Positions 1 through 6,891 of a DNA stretch of 37,835 nt are shown one piece after another. The position numbers and the translations under genes were made by a program. The notes beneath the pieces are model-generated. The model searched no databases, had not been told where the DNA came from, and saw only the letters and a list, made by a program, of their open reading frames with translations. The stretch comes from Belnapia moabensis DSM 16746 (GTDB taxonomy: Bacteria; Pseudomonadota; Alphaproteobacteria; Acetobacterales; Acetobacteraceae). The stretch covers positions 1 to 37,835 of the forward strand of contig NZ_JQKB01000052.1 in assembly GCF_000745835.1 (NCBI RefSeq). Direction: 5' to 3'. Position 1 is the stretch's first letter, and each line of letters starts with the position of its first letter.

Positions 1-1
1 C

Positions 2-322
2 GGCAAGGTGATCCACGCCATCCTTGACAACTACGCCACCCACAAGCACCCAAAGGTCCGGCAGTGGTTGGCTGATCATCCGCGCTGGGTCTTCCACTTC
101 ACGCCGACATCGGCGTCCTGGATCAACGCCGTCGAGGGCTTCTTCTCGGCCATCACACGCAGGCGCATCCGCCGCGGCGTCTTTCAGTCAGTCCCCGACC
201 TGCAGGACGCCATCACCCATTACATCCGCGACCACAACAAGAAGGCCAAGCCATTCGCCTGGACCAGGCCTGCCGACACCATCCTCGGCACGCTGGCCAG
301 GCTTCCTGCACCTTCCGTTTGA
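2..322 (+). CDS. IS630-family transposase, C-terminal part (cut by window start)
   Basis: This is the catalytic C-terminal half of a DDE transposase; the reading frame is open from base 2, so the 5' part lies outside the window. Visible landmarks are the second catalytic Asp in the LDNYATHKH motif and, after FTPTSASWINAVE, the catalytic Glu followed by GFFSAITRRRIRRGVF. Both are typical of the IS630/Tc1 branch. The stop is TGA at 320-322. The IS end probably lies a few bases further on, at the TA in the ACTAG around 333-334, because IS630 elements insert at and duplicate TA; this boundary is inferred. The neighbouring minus-strand gene reads into this end. Its sequence type differs from the transposase that starts at 37584. 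Confidence 0.85.
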   Translation, partial: GKVIHAILDNYATHKHPKVRQWLADHPRWVFHFTPTSASWINAVEGFFSAITRRRIRRGVFQSVPDLQDAITHYIRDHNKKAKPFAWTRPADTILGTLARLPAPSV

Positions 323-323
323 G

Positions 324-1577
324 TCAGTGCACTAGGCTGTCCAAGACCGCGCTCACGGCCCAGTAAGCAGCTTGCAGGCTCTCCTCGCGCGCGGTGCCGC
401 GGGCAGCCGCCGCTGCGGTGATGAGCTGGGCACGCGCCGCCGACGCGTGCATGCGGATAGTGAGGTCGGCTTCGGCGTTGATGGCTCCAGGTCCACGGTC
501 CACCGCTTGCGTGTTACCGTCGCGCTTGTCCACGAGCGCTTGCCTCGGCATGACAGACAATATCTTGAGGAACTTGGCGAGCATTGCCGCGCATCCGTCG
601 GCGCCGTCCTTACTGGCCATCTGGCGCATTACCTGGGCAACACTGGGCTTCAGGCTGATCTGCAGCCCGCCGGTTTCCCAATGGGTGGCGCTGACCAGGG
701 CGCCTATTGACGAATGCTTATCAATGGGGCCCGCGACCAGATCCTCGCGCGAGTGCCAGTCGCCATCACTGTCGTAGATTCCCCAGGGGACCGGCGGCGC
801 GGCGCTGGCACCGTTCGGGTGCCGCCACCACTCGGGCGCCCCCTCGTTGTCGACCGGTCCACTGGCGCCCGTGACTGGATCGACAAGCGCTGCCATGCTG
901 ACCGCGAAGGCGACTGCGCCAGCCTGGGATGCCGTTCCCCGCACGGGGTCCCAGCCCACGACAAGCTGGCCCACGGCACCGTCATGCCATGCCTGGATGC
1001 GGTCAAACTGCTCGGGCTTGTCGGAGAACGCCGAGAGGACGACGTCGGCCACGTCTACCCACCCTGCAGGGACATCAATATCCTTGCTTACGAGGCAGCT
1101 CCACCGGCGCCCAAGCAGGTTGAGCGCTTGCGGGCGACCTGCGCCGATGGGCGCACGATAAGGTTCGAGGAAGCGGGCCGGAGCAGGCTTATGGCCATCC
1201 ACCTCGTCGGGAGCGAGGATGAAGGTTTCACCATCACTGTTGACCATCGGCCTGCCAGGCCTGCCCGAAAGAGAGCTCACGGCAAGGCTCATGTGAAAGG
1301 CGGCGTTCACCGCCCCGCGCACGAAATTGTCCTGGCCGATGACATAGCAGTGCAGGCCACCACGCGGGAGCGACTGGATCCGCACTACCTGGAGGCGGTC
1401 CAGACCGGCCGCGCCGACGTGCCGATCGAGCACGCCAGAGAGCGCCAAGAGAATGGCAAACCAGCCGTCGCCGATTTCGGGTTTGAAGGGAGTCGAATCC
1501 TCTTCGGGTCGCCCGAGAGGATGCTCGTAGAGGATTGGGAACCGCGATCGCAGGAGTTGCTGGAGTTCCGGACGCAT
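324..1577 (-). CDS. Conserved hypothetical protein, 3' end altered by IS630
   Basis: A 417-residue soluble protein of unknown function. Residues about 10-50 contain an FPILYEH segment followed by IGDGWFAILLALSGVL, a pattern I associate with phage- or island-borne hypotheticals (GDGWF-type proteins). No enzyme motif, signal peptide or membrane segment is visible. The start ATG (1577-1575) shares its A with the stop of the upstream gene (TGATG), so translation is probably coupled. The last three or four codons (to the TGA at 326-324) lie in or next to the IS630 end, which suggests the insertion replaced the native C-terminus. The true protein may have been longer, and this copy could be a slightly truncated, possibly non-functional allele. 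It belongs to the operon driven from about 2240. The reading frame is well supported; the function is unknown. Confidence 0.7.
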   Translation of the reverse strand: MRPELQQLLRSRFPILYEHPLGRPEEDSTPFKPEIGDGWFAILLALSGVLDRHVGAAGLDRLQVVRIQSLPRGGLHCYVIGQDNFVRGAVNAAFHMSLAVSSLSGRPGRPMVNSDGETFILAPDEVDGHKPAPARFLEPYRAPIGAGRPQALNLLGRRWSCLVSKDIDVPAGWVDVADVVLSAFSDKPEQFDRIQAWHDGAVGQLVVGWDPVRGTASQAGAVAFAVSMAALVDPVTGASGPVDNEGAPEWWRHPNGASAAPPVPWGIYDSDGDWHSREDLVAGPIDKHSSIGALVSATHWETGGLQISLKPSVAQVMRQMASKDGADGCAAMLAKFLKILSVMPRQALVDKRDGNTQAVDRGPGAINAEADLTIRMHASAARAQLITAAAAARGTAREESLQAAYWAVSAVLDSLVH

Positions 1578-2155
1578 CAGGATGGCCCCTGCCCATCGCG
1601 CAGCAGTCTGTACTGCTCGATATTGGTCTCAAGGAAATGCGTGACCGCGGCCGAATCCTCGAGCGGCGGCGCCTCAAGCCTGAGGTGCCGGGCCATCTTG
1701 CACGCCGACAACCACATCGCGGCCGTGACCAGATCCGCTGAGACCGGCGGCAGCGGGATGGCAGCCGGGCTGTGAGGCGACACCAGGAAGGCGAACGCAA
1801 TCCTTGCCTCGATCGTCGGCAAGGTGTCGGCGGTGACCTCGCGGCCCAGCGCGTACCGCCTTCCGCTTGTGGTTTCGGCCCGCCCAACTGCCGCGTCGAG
1901 CCAGACGACCGGCGTGCTCAGGACCCATGACAGGCCGCCGGTCCCCGCGTGCTCGACCGCGAAGCCGAACAGGGCCTCGGAGCCGTCGGCAAGCTCCACC
2001 AGACACCAGGGGTCCATGAGACCATTGGGCACCCAAGCGGCGTCGGGCCTCATGCCGTCGTCAGGCGGTTGCCAGAGCCGCGCGGGTGCGCCTCGCCGAC
2101 TGCCATCACACGACACCTTAGGAGAGGACCCGTCGTCCCGGTGCCTCCCGCTCAT
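1577..2155 (-). CDS. Hypothetical protein, first gene of an unknown two-gene operon
   Basis: A 192-residue protein with the ATG at 2155-2153 (MSGRHRDDG). This start is chosen because a purine-rich GGGGGC sequence precedes it and because the -10/-35 candidate at 2212-2240 lies just upstream; the frame stays open further up but would then include the promoter. The central part (WCLVELADGSEALFG, then WVLSTPVVWLDAAVG) looks like a compact beta-rich domain, and the C-terminal part has helical stretches. I do not recognise the family. It overlaps the next gene by one base (TGATG), so the two products probably act together. The divergent XRE gene and the repeat operator between them suggest repression of this operon by the XRE protein (inference). 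Confidence 0.62.
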   Translation of the reverse strand: MSGRHRDDGSSPKVSCDGSRRGAPARLWQPPDDGMRPDAAWVPNGLMDPWCLVELADGSEALFGFAVEHAGTGGLSWVLSTPVVWLDAAVGRAETTSGRRYALGREVTADTLPTIEARIAFAFLVSPHSPAAIPLPPVSADLVTAAMWLSACKMARHLRLEAPPLEDSAAVTHFLETNIEQYRLLRDGQGPS

Positions 2156-2211
2156 GGCGCTGCCCCCGATTCGCCCATGACGTGCGTCTCCGGCCTTCGC
2201 TGTCGGCGACA

Positions 2212-2240
2212 AACTTAGGGCGTCCAATCTGGATTGACAA
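2212..2240 (-). promoter_or_regulatory. Candidate sigma70-type promoter for the 2155-324 operon
   Basis: On the minus strand TTGTCA (2240-2235) and TAAGTT (2217-2212) are separated by exactly 17 bases. Transcription would start near 2205, about 50 bases before the ATG at 2155. The -35 box overlaps the first CCGGTT unit of the operator at 2239-2275, the geometry expected for repression. Confidence 0.5.
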
Positions 2241-2275
2241 CCGGTTTGCCGGTTTCTGAAACCGGTTATCCGGTC
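2239..2275. promoter_or_regulatory. CCGGTT repeat operator between divergent XRE gene and unknown operon
   Basis: The core CCGG occurs at 2241, 2249, 2262 and 2270, that is with spacings 8, 13 and 8. The unit CCGGTT-NN-CCGGT is therefore repeated at 21 bp, two helical turns. Two of the sites are the full 8-bp palindrome AACCGGTT (2239-2246 and 2260-2267). The array touches the -35 box of the minus-strand promoter. The likely ligand is the XRE protein encoded at 2362, which is an inference from position. Confidence 0.6.
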
Positions 2276-2361
2276 CTTTATGTTGACTAGGATAGCCGGG
2301 GCTGGTCGCCGCTGTCGTATGTTGTCAAAGCTCGGCATCCCACCTGCGGACGCGACCTCGC

Positions 2362-2751
2362 ATGCTTCGCTCGCCCCGCGTACTCGTAGCCGCCCGTGTC
2401 CTGGCCGGGATGAGCCAGCCTGAGCTCGCCGCCGCCGCGGGGATTGCCGTCAGCGTCTTGCAGGCCATCGAGCAGGGGCGATCGGACCCCAGACTATCGA
2501 CTGTGCTCGCGCTGGTGGACGCACTGAAGGCGCGCGGTATTAACTTGGTCCCGGAAACCGAGCAGGTGGCCTGGGGCGTGCTTGTGACGAAGGGTTCCGA
2601 GGCGGAGCGGCTGGGCATCGCTCAGGCTGCCGCAAACCGTGCCGAGGAGAAAGCAAAGTCGACGCGGGAGGCAGCTGAAGGAGACGCCGAACGCGGGAAC
2701 AAGTCACCGCTGGTGCCAAGCGCCACTCGCAGGACGCAGGGCACAGCATAG
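2362..2751 (+). CDS. XRE-family helix-turn-helix regulator
   Basis: A 129-residue protein. Residues about 8-58 form a Cro/CI-type HTH: the recognisable run is GMSQPELAAAAGIAVSVLQ, followed by IEQGRSDPRLSTVLALVDALKARG. The remainder is a charged, Ala/Glu/Lys-rich, probably helical tail with no S24 or toxin-antitoxin domain that I can see. It is transcribed away from the unknown operon at 2155-324, with the CCGGTT operator array in between, so it most likely controls that operon and itself. The ATG at 2362 is chosen because the HTH starts directly after it; no strong ribosome-binding site is visible. Confidence 0.75.
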   Translation: MLRSPRVLVAARVLAGMSQPELAAAAGIAVSVLQAIEQGRSDPRLSTVLALVDALKARGINLVPETEQVAWGVLVTKGSEAERLGIAQAAANRAEEKAKSTREAAEGDAERGNKSPLVPSATRRTQGTA

Positions 2752-2853
2752 AAGCTGCGGCCAGGGCGACACCTGCGTGAGCATCGGTGACGCATCGGCT
2801 TGCTCAAGGCACTTAGCGTAGCGGAGAATCGTGCTGTTCAGAGGCGTCGTGGA

Positions 2854-3357
2854 TCACCAGATCGCTGATTTACGCTGGCATAGACGCGGGATCTGCCTGT
2901 TGGAGTGTCTCGGGTCCAAACCGCAGGCTTCGAGGACCGTCCGGGTTGCAGCAAGCACTCGGGCGAGCATCGCGTCGCCGAGCGCGTCGTCACACATCAG
3001 CCGCGCCGCGACGATGCTTGCTGCGAGACCGACGAAGGTGCCCATCGTCGAATTCGCGCTCACGCCCTTGGGGCAACCCCAAGAGGCTCCCTCGGCGTCG
3101 ATGACAACGACTCCTGGTTCAGCGTCATCTCGATGCCAGTCTCCGACAGTAATGCCAAGCCCAATTGCGCATGCCTCGTTTTCAGGTGTCCAGAGCCGGA
3201 CATCGATGCGCACGACCGGGAAGACTACTCGAGCGGCGGCGTAGGCCTCGTCGAGAACGCTGCGGAAGGTCTGGAGGTCACCTGCCGAGTCCTCATTGTC
3301 GTAAGCCAGAAGGATGAGGGCGGGGCGGAGCAGGTCGTCACTCGTCAGGACTGACAT
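2854..3357 (-). CDS. Hypothetical protein, second gene of small operon
   Basis: A 167-residue soluble protein I do not recognise. It has alternating hydrophobic strands (ALILLAYDNE, GVVVIDAEGASWG) that suggest an alpha/beta fold, and a Gly/Ala-rich helix (FVGLAASIVAARL). No catalytic motif or signal peptide is visible. Its ATG lies three bases after the stop of the 94-residue gene upstream, so the two form one transcription unit. Because it sits between an IS element and a prophage remnant, it is probably accessory cargo. Function unknown. Confidence 0.55.
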   Translation of the reverse strand: MSVLTSDDLLRPALILLAYDNEDSAGDLQTFRSVLDEAYAAARVVFPVVRIDVRLWTPENEACAIGLGITVGDWHRDDAEPGVVVIDAEGASWGCPKGVSANSTMGTFVGLAASIVAARLMCDDALGDAMLARVLAATRTVLEACGLDPRHSNRQIPRLCQRKSAIW

Positions 3358-3360
3358 GCG

Positions 3361-3645
3361 TCACCGGGACTCGAGCGTGGCGCCGACGCCGACGGGTTCG
3401 GCACCATCCAACTTCGGCTTCGAGGTTCTCGGCACTTGGCCGCCCAGTTCGGCCAAAGCTGCCATGAGCTTCATCGCGTCCTGACGCTCCAGGTGCCCGT
3501 CCAATGCTGGCAGGCGAACGCCAGCTAGGGTTACCGCCTGCGCCAGCAAGGTCATGGCTGCCTCCCAAGTTGCGGCGGGCGTGTCGGCGAACCGGACGCA
3601 GTGGAGGCGCAGGCGCGCCGGGGTTTGGGCGGCGTCGTGTTCCAT
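3361..3645 (-). CDS. Small hypothetical protein, first gene of small operon
   Basis: A 94-residue protein (MEHDAAQTPARLRLH at the N-terminus). The start at 3645-3643 is decided by a perfect Shine-Dalgarno AAGGAGG five bases upstream; the frame stays open above it but without such a signal. The sequence is mainly helical (TWEAAMTLLAQAVTLAGV, then QDAMKLMAALAELGG) with a polar tail. I see no known domain. The stop is followed after three bases by the ATG of the 167-residue gene, so they are co-transcribed. Function unknown. Confidence 0.6.
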   Translation of the reverse strand: MEHDAAQTPARLRLHCVRFADTPAATWEAAMTLLAQAVTLAGVRLPALDGHLERQDAMKLMAALAELGGQVPRTSKPKLDGAEPVGVGATLESR

Positions 3646-4151
3646 GCTGGCCTCCTTGACCTGCAACCAAGGTGACCGGGAACGAGGGGGAATGGAGCCC
3701 ACTTTAAGTTCGGGAAGCCGGGATTTCTGCTGGGCTATCCCACCGGTGTTCTGGAGCGTAAATCCTTGTGGCGCTCCCGCGCTCATAATGCTGCAGAAAG
3801 CACGGGTCGGCCTTCGTGCTCGCTGCCCGGCAAAACCGCGATCCTCCGCAGCCGCGGCCTGCAAGGGCCGCCTGTCCGCCATTCAAAAATGGATTGGTGC
3901 GGACGGCCGCTGGTCCCGCTATCGGGTTATATGGCACTTCTGTTTGCTGAGACCGGACATGACTTCGTGCAAGGAGCGCTCGGACTGCGACTCGCGTGCG
4001 CCGTGTCGACCTTCGCCTGCAGCCTAGCTGTCGCCCCACTTTAGCCGCCGAAACTCTGGAGCATCGCGCGACTCGGAAACTTTTGAATCATCCGCAAGCG
4101 AAAGAGGCGCCGCCGGACGAACCGGCGACGCCTCAGGTTTCCGTGCGCGGC
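3646..4151. other. About 500 bp without a recognisable gene
   Basis: Open frames here lack coherent protein character on either strand. The stretch holds the leader of the operon starting at 3645 and a hairpin at 4105-4133. It may be debris of former insertions, but I recognise no homologous fragment. Confidence 0.4.
4105..4133. terminator. Hairpin, possible terminator
   Basis: Arms AGGCGCCGCCGG and CCGGCGACGCCT pair over 12 positions with one mismatch around the loop ACGAA. There is no long T-tract, so it could equally be a repeat or an RNA-stability element. Confidence 0.4.
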
Positions 4152-4817
4152 CTATCCGTCCCCGGGGTCCGCCTGCCAACGTTCCACCAAGCACGCGATG
4201 CGGGTCAAGGGAAAAAAGCTGAAGGCCGACGCGCCTTCGAAGCGTCCTACGCATGACGCTGCCGATCCCGGTTTTTGTGCTTTGTATCCCGGGGGAAGCC
4301 GCCGCGTTCGCGGCGGCGTGGGGGCAGAGCCCCCACCGAGTACGGGCAGCTGTGGGGTCGCTAGTGAGGCCGGGCTGTACGGGCCTGCTGAGGGAATAAC
4401 GTATCGAGACGTGCGGCAGGTTCGGCGCTCTCGATGAACTTTGCTTCTTATCGTGTGGGGAAAGCCACGCTGCAGCTTCCTCTCGATAAATGGTTGTTCA
4501 CATATGCGGAAGTCGAAATGCCCCTGCAGTGTCGCGGCGGCATCCTCCAGCGCCTCGGCCATGGCGCGGCCGGCCTCACCCTCGGCGAAGGGCCGGGCGG
4601 GGGAGAGGCCGAACCAGCGTGACCAGGGCGGGGTCAGCTCGGCGAGCAGCGAGGCGGCGAGCTGCTCGGCCGCATCCGCCGCCGTCGCGTCGAACAGGGC
4701 GCCGCCCTGGCCGATGGGAGGAAGCACATGGGCGTAGCAATCCTGCCAGACCGGCTCCAGCGGGCGGCGGCGATCGAGCGCGGCCTGGTGGCGGGCGAGG
4801 ATTTCCTCGGCGGTCAT
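4152..4817 (-). pseudogene. Truncated phage head-tail connector (portal) gene
   Basis: The first ~102 residues (4817 down to about 4512) match the N-terminus of podovirus-type head-to-tail connector/portal proteins: MTAEEILARHQAALDRRRPLEP, then a region ending LLAELTPPWSRWFGLSPARPF. Such proteins are normally about 500 residues and form the dodecameric ring through which DNA is packaged. After ...TLQGHF the family resemblance stops abruptly, and the remaining ~119 codons are low-complexity, Arg/Pro/Ser-rich translation of unrelated DNA ending at 4152. This looks like a deletion or recombination junction near 4512, not a point frameshift. It lies five bases downstream of a small phage gene and is almost certainly non-functional. 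Confidence 0.75.
4298..4336. repeat. Two adjacent perfect hairpins (REP-like)
   Basis: The first hairpin has arms GCCGCCGC (4298-4305) and GCGGCGGC (4310-4317) around GTTC. The second starts on the next base, with GTGGGGGC (4318-4325) and GCCCCCAC (4329-4336) around AGA. Two back-to-back perfect 8-bp stems resemble a repetitive extragenic palindrome. They lie in the junk part of the truncated connector frame, which supports that region being non-coding. Confidence 0.6.
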
Positions 4818-4822
4818 CGGCG

Positions 4823-5053
4823 CTACTCCCCGAGCAGGGATTTGCGGGCCACCGCCGGCAGCGGCGCCAGCACGCCGCGGTCGGAGGTGGCGATGGTGCC
4901 CTCCAGGCCGCGCCGCGAGCGGGCCTGCGACTCGACCTGCGCGGCCTGCTGGGCCTGGACTGGGGTTGGCGCCACGGTCACCGGCGCGGGCGCCGGGGGC
5001 GGCGCGACGATCACCGGCTTCGGGGCACGGAACAGGCCACCCATGCGCGTCAC
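4823..5053 (-). CDS. Small phage structural-region protein
   Basis: A 76-residue protein. A short N-terminal part (MTRMGGLFRAPKP) is followed by a Pro/Ala/Val linker and a C-terminal half with RRGLEGTI...RGVLAPL...RKSLLGE. This architecture, with the RxG..TI / GVL / K(S/T)LLG end, is what I know from small proteins encoded next to the head-tail connector gene in podovirus-like prophages; their exact role is not established. The connector fragment starts five bases downstream. The upstream neighbour is separated by about 135 bases that contain a strong hairpin. Confidence 0.7.
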   Translation of the reverse strand: MTRMGGLFRAPKPVIVAPPPAPAPVTVAPTPVQAQQAAQVESQARSRRGLEGTIATSDRGVLAPLPAVARKSLLGE

Positions 5054-5096
5054 CTCGGGTTCTGGGAGTGCGGGAGCGATCCGGGGCCCGAAAAGG

Positions 5097-5130
5097 CCAC
5101 GGGCCCGGTCGGTGAGGACCAGGCCCGTGG
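5097..5130. terminator. Perfect 9-bp stem-loop between phage genes
   Basis: CCACGGGCC (5097-5105) pairs with GGCCCGTGG (5122-5130) around a 16-base loop. It lies after the stop of the 5630-5190 gene on the minus strand and may end or attenuate that transcript before the 5053 gene. There is no T-tract. Confidence 0.45.
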
Positions 5131-5189
5131 AAGTCGGGAGGATCGGGAGGAGGCCAGCGGGCGCAGATCGCCCGTTGACGAGGAATGTT

Positions 5190-5630
5190 CTACTCCGCAG
5201 CCGACGCGAGCGTCAAGATACTTTTCCTATCACCAGGCATTTTATTCAATGATCGAAACAAACCCAGCGGCGTCACCGCGAAGGGCGCATCGCCGCCCAG
5301 CACGGCCCGGCACAGCGCCACGCAGGAATAGGGCGCGAGCGGCGGCAGGCGCCGCGCGCGCGGCTCGCCGGGCAGGAAGGGACCGAGCACCAGCAGCCCC
5401 GCCCGCCGGTAGAAGCCCGGCAGGTCGAAGCCCAGCGGCAGGCCGAGGCGCGACACCACCAACCGTCCGGTCAGCGGGTCGAGCACCGTCCAACCGGTCT
5501 CGTCGGCAAGTGCGGCGAAGCAATGGCGGAAGCCCGGCCGCAACAGGCGCAGCCAGGGCTGGTCCGCGCCATCGCCGAAGACGATGTAGACCTGTTGCGC
5601 CGGCACCCGCCGATGCGCCGCGCGGATCAC
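5190..5630 (-). CDS. Phage-associated conserved hypothetical protein
   Basis: A 146-residue protein starting at GTG 5630-5628, which overlaps the upstream stop as GTGA; further-upstream starts would lie inside the previous gene. Recognisable stretches are VYIVFGDG, LRPGFRHCFAALADETGWTVLDPLTGRL and, near the C-terminus, YSCVALCRAVLG followed by FAVTPLGLFRSL. This combination (FRHC... and C-V..C...LG.....TP..L...L) recalls small proteins found beside connector and tail genes in podovirus-like prophages, whose function is unknown. The Cys/His pair in the FRHC segment and the CVALC segment could be catalytic, but this is speculation. Confidence 0.68.
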   Translation of the reverse strand: MIRAAHRRVPAQQVYIVFGDGADQPWLRLLRPGFRHCFAALADETGWTVLDPLTGRLVVSRLGLPLGFDLPGFYRRAGLLVLGPFLPGEPRARRLPPLAPYSCVALCRAVLGGDAPFAVTPLGLFRSLNKMPGDRKSILTLASAAE

Positions 5631-6055
5631 GCGCCGGCGCCCGGGAAACCGAGGATGTCGGCGGGTTTGCTGACAGGCAAAGGACCGGTGACGATTCCCT
5701 TCACCCGCAGCGGCCAGTCGAGCCGGCGCATCGCCTCGTTCCACAGCCGCCAGTCGCCGGCCTCGCGCGGCCGGGTTGGGTCGGGCGCCTCGCCCCGCTC
5801 GCCCCAAATGCGCATGATGCGGGCGTGCTGGAGATCGATGCGGCGCTGGCGGTAGAGCCGGTCGAGGCAGCGGATCACGTCGTCGGGCTCGCAGGGGCGG
5901 GCGACGAGGCCGGCGCCGGAGACGATGCGCGCGCCGTCATGGCGGGCGATGAGCGCAGACATGGTCCAGAACCAGGCCTCCTCAACGCTGTGGAAAGGCT
6001 GCTCGCGGGCTTCTACGAGGCGGCCGGGGGCGCGGCTGGGCTGGGGGGTCGGCAT
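5627..6055 (-). CDS. Conserved hypothetical protein behind a LexA box
   Basis: A 142-residue protein. The ATG at 6055-6053 (MPTPQPSRAPGRL) is favoured because a GAGAGGAC ribosome-binding site lies just upstream and a LexA-type operator lies 28-42 bases upstream; an earlier ATG would read through that operator. The conserved core is FHSVEEAWFWTMSALIARHDGAR, then PCEPDDVIRCLDRLYRQRRIDLQHARIMRIWGER, then GDWRLWNEAMRRLDWPLRVKGIV. I associate this family with prophage-type clusters of Acetobacteraceae but know no function. It is the first gene of the minus-strand phage operon and is coupled (GTGA) to the next. SOS control is inferred. Confidence 0.7.
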   Translation of the reverse strand: MPTPQPSRAPGRLVEAREQPFHSVEEAWFWTMSALIARHDGARIVSGAGLVARPCEPDDVIRCLDRLYRQRRIDLQHARIMRIWGERGEAPDPTRPREAGDWRLWNEAMRRLDWPLRVKGIVTGPLPVSKPADILGFPGAGA

Positions 6056-6082
6056 CGGGGATTGTCCTCTCTGTTCCTTTTG

Positions 6083-6097
6083 GAACATTTCGGGAAC
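6083..6097 (-). promoter_or_regulatory. LexA (SOS) box, GTTC-N7-GTTC
   Basis: On the minus strand GTTC-CCGAAAT-GTTC matches the alphaproteobacterial LexA consensus GTTC-N7-GTTC exactly. A third half-site extends it on the gene-proximal side (GTTCC-TTTT-GGAAC at 6073-6086). A weak -35/-10 pair (TTGCGA, 17 bases, TTACGT) would place the box over the transcription start of the gene beginning at 6055. Confidence 0.65.
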
Positions 6098-6225
6098 GTA
6101 AGGCCTGACCGGGATGGATCGCAAGGGAAAATAAAGGAAAATTCGCCTATTGATCTTAGTCCCAAGACCTAGGATGTTATGCCCATGAGACACCCCATAT
6201 CTGGTCGCAAGGCGGAGGTCGCGCC

Positions 6226-6870
6226 GTGACCCATGAGGAGATCTGGCGCGCGCTCGACGCGCTGGCCGCCGAGAACGGACTCTCCGCGTCAGGTCTCGCC
6301 CGCAAGGCCGGGCTCGACGCCACCGCCTTCAACCCCTCTAAGCGCATCGGCGCCGATGGCCGCGCCCGCTGGCCCTCCACCGAAAGCCTTGCCAAGGTCC
6401 TCGCCGCCACCGGCACCGGCATGGCGGATTTCGCCTCGCTCGTCACCGGCATGGTCGCCCTGCCCCGCGCCCGCGGCGCGCTCGGCCGGCGCATTCCGCT
6501 GATCGGCCTCGCCCAGGCCGGTGGTGAAGGCTATTTCGACGATGGCGGCTTCCCGGTCGGCGGCGGCTGGGACGAGATCGGCCTGCCCGATATCGGCGAC
6601 CCGCATGCCTATGCGCTGGAGATCTCCGGCGAGAGCATGGAGCCGGTCTTCCGCGACGGCGACATGGTCATCGTCTCCCCTGGCGCCCCCATCCGCCGCG
6701 GCGACCGCGTGGTGGTCCGCACCCAGAAGGGCGAGGTGATGGCGAAGGAGTTGAAGCGGCAATCGGCCCGGCGCGTCGACCTGCGCAGCCTGAATCCGGC
6801 GCATCCGGATTACACCTTCGACCTCGCCGAGCTGAACTGGATGCACCGGATCGTCTGGAGCAGCCAGTAG
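6226..6870 (+). CDS. XRE-S24 (LexA/CI-like) repressor
   Basis: A 214-residue phage-type repressor starting at GTG 6226 behind GGCGGAGG. The N-terminal HTH covers about residues 4-75. The C-terminal S24 peptidase/dimerisation domain contains the potential self-cleavage pair Ala98-Gly99 in GLAQAGGEG, the nucleophile Ser137 in SGESMEPVFRDGD and the general base Lys174 in VMAKEL, so RecA-stimulated autocleavage is plausible. It is encoded divergently from the minus-strand phage remnant, the classic position of a prophage repressor. Related XRE-S24 proteins are also kept as chromosomal regulators in alphaproteobacteria, so it may have outlived its prophage. It converges on the 8806-6881 gene; a small hairpin separates them. 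Confidence 0.9.
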   Translation: MTHEEIWRALDALAAENGLSASGLARKAGLDATAFNPSKRIGADGRARWPSTESLAKVLAATGTGMADFASLVTGMVALPRARGALGRRIPLIGLAQAGGEGYFDDGGFPVGGGWDEIGLPDIGDPHAYALEISGESMEPVFRDGDMVIVSPGAPIRRGDRVVVRTQKGEVMAKELKRQSARRVDLRSLNPAHPDYTFDLAELNWMHRIVWSSQ

Positions 6871-6872
6871 CG

Positions 6873-6891
6873 GCGAGGCATCACGCCTCGC
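6873..6891. terminator. Small hairpin between convergent genes
   Basis: GCGAGGC (6873-6879) pairs with GCCTCGC (6885-6891) around ATCAC, directly after the repressor stop and overlapping the last codons of the convergent minus-strand gene. It is a possible bidirectional terminator without a T-tract. Confidence 0.4.

Noticed and set aside
2239-2275. Short CCGGTT repeats as a CRISPR-like array
   Set aside because: Units are 6-8 bp with 2-7 bp gaps and no spacers of constant length. This is an operator array.
3704-4039. Minus-strand frame of 111 codons in the gene-poor stretch
   Set aside because: Arg/Ser/Cys-rich with no ribosome-binding site or recognisable fold; no support as a gene.
4152-4511. 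C-terminal half of the 221-codon frame as a real protein domain
   Set aside because: Composition is low-complexity and the DNA contains back-to-back hairpins; it is read-through after the connector junction.
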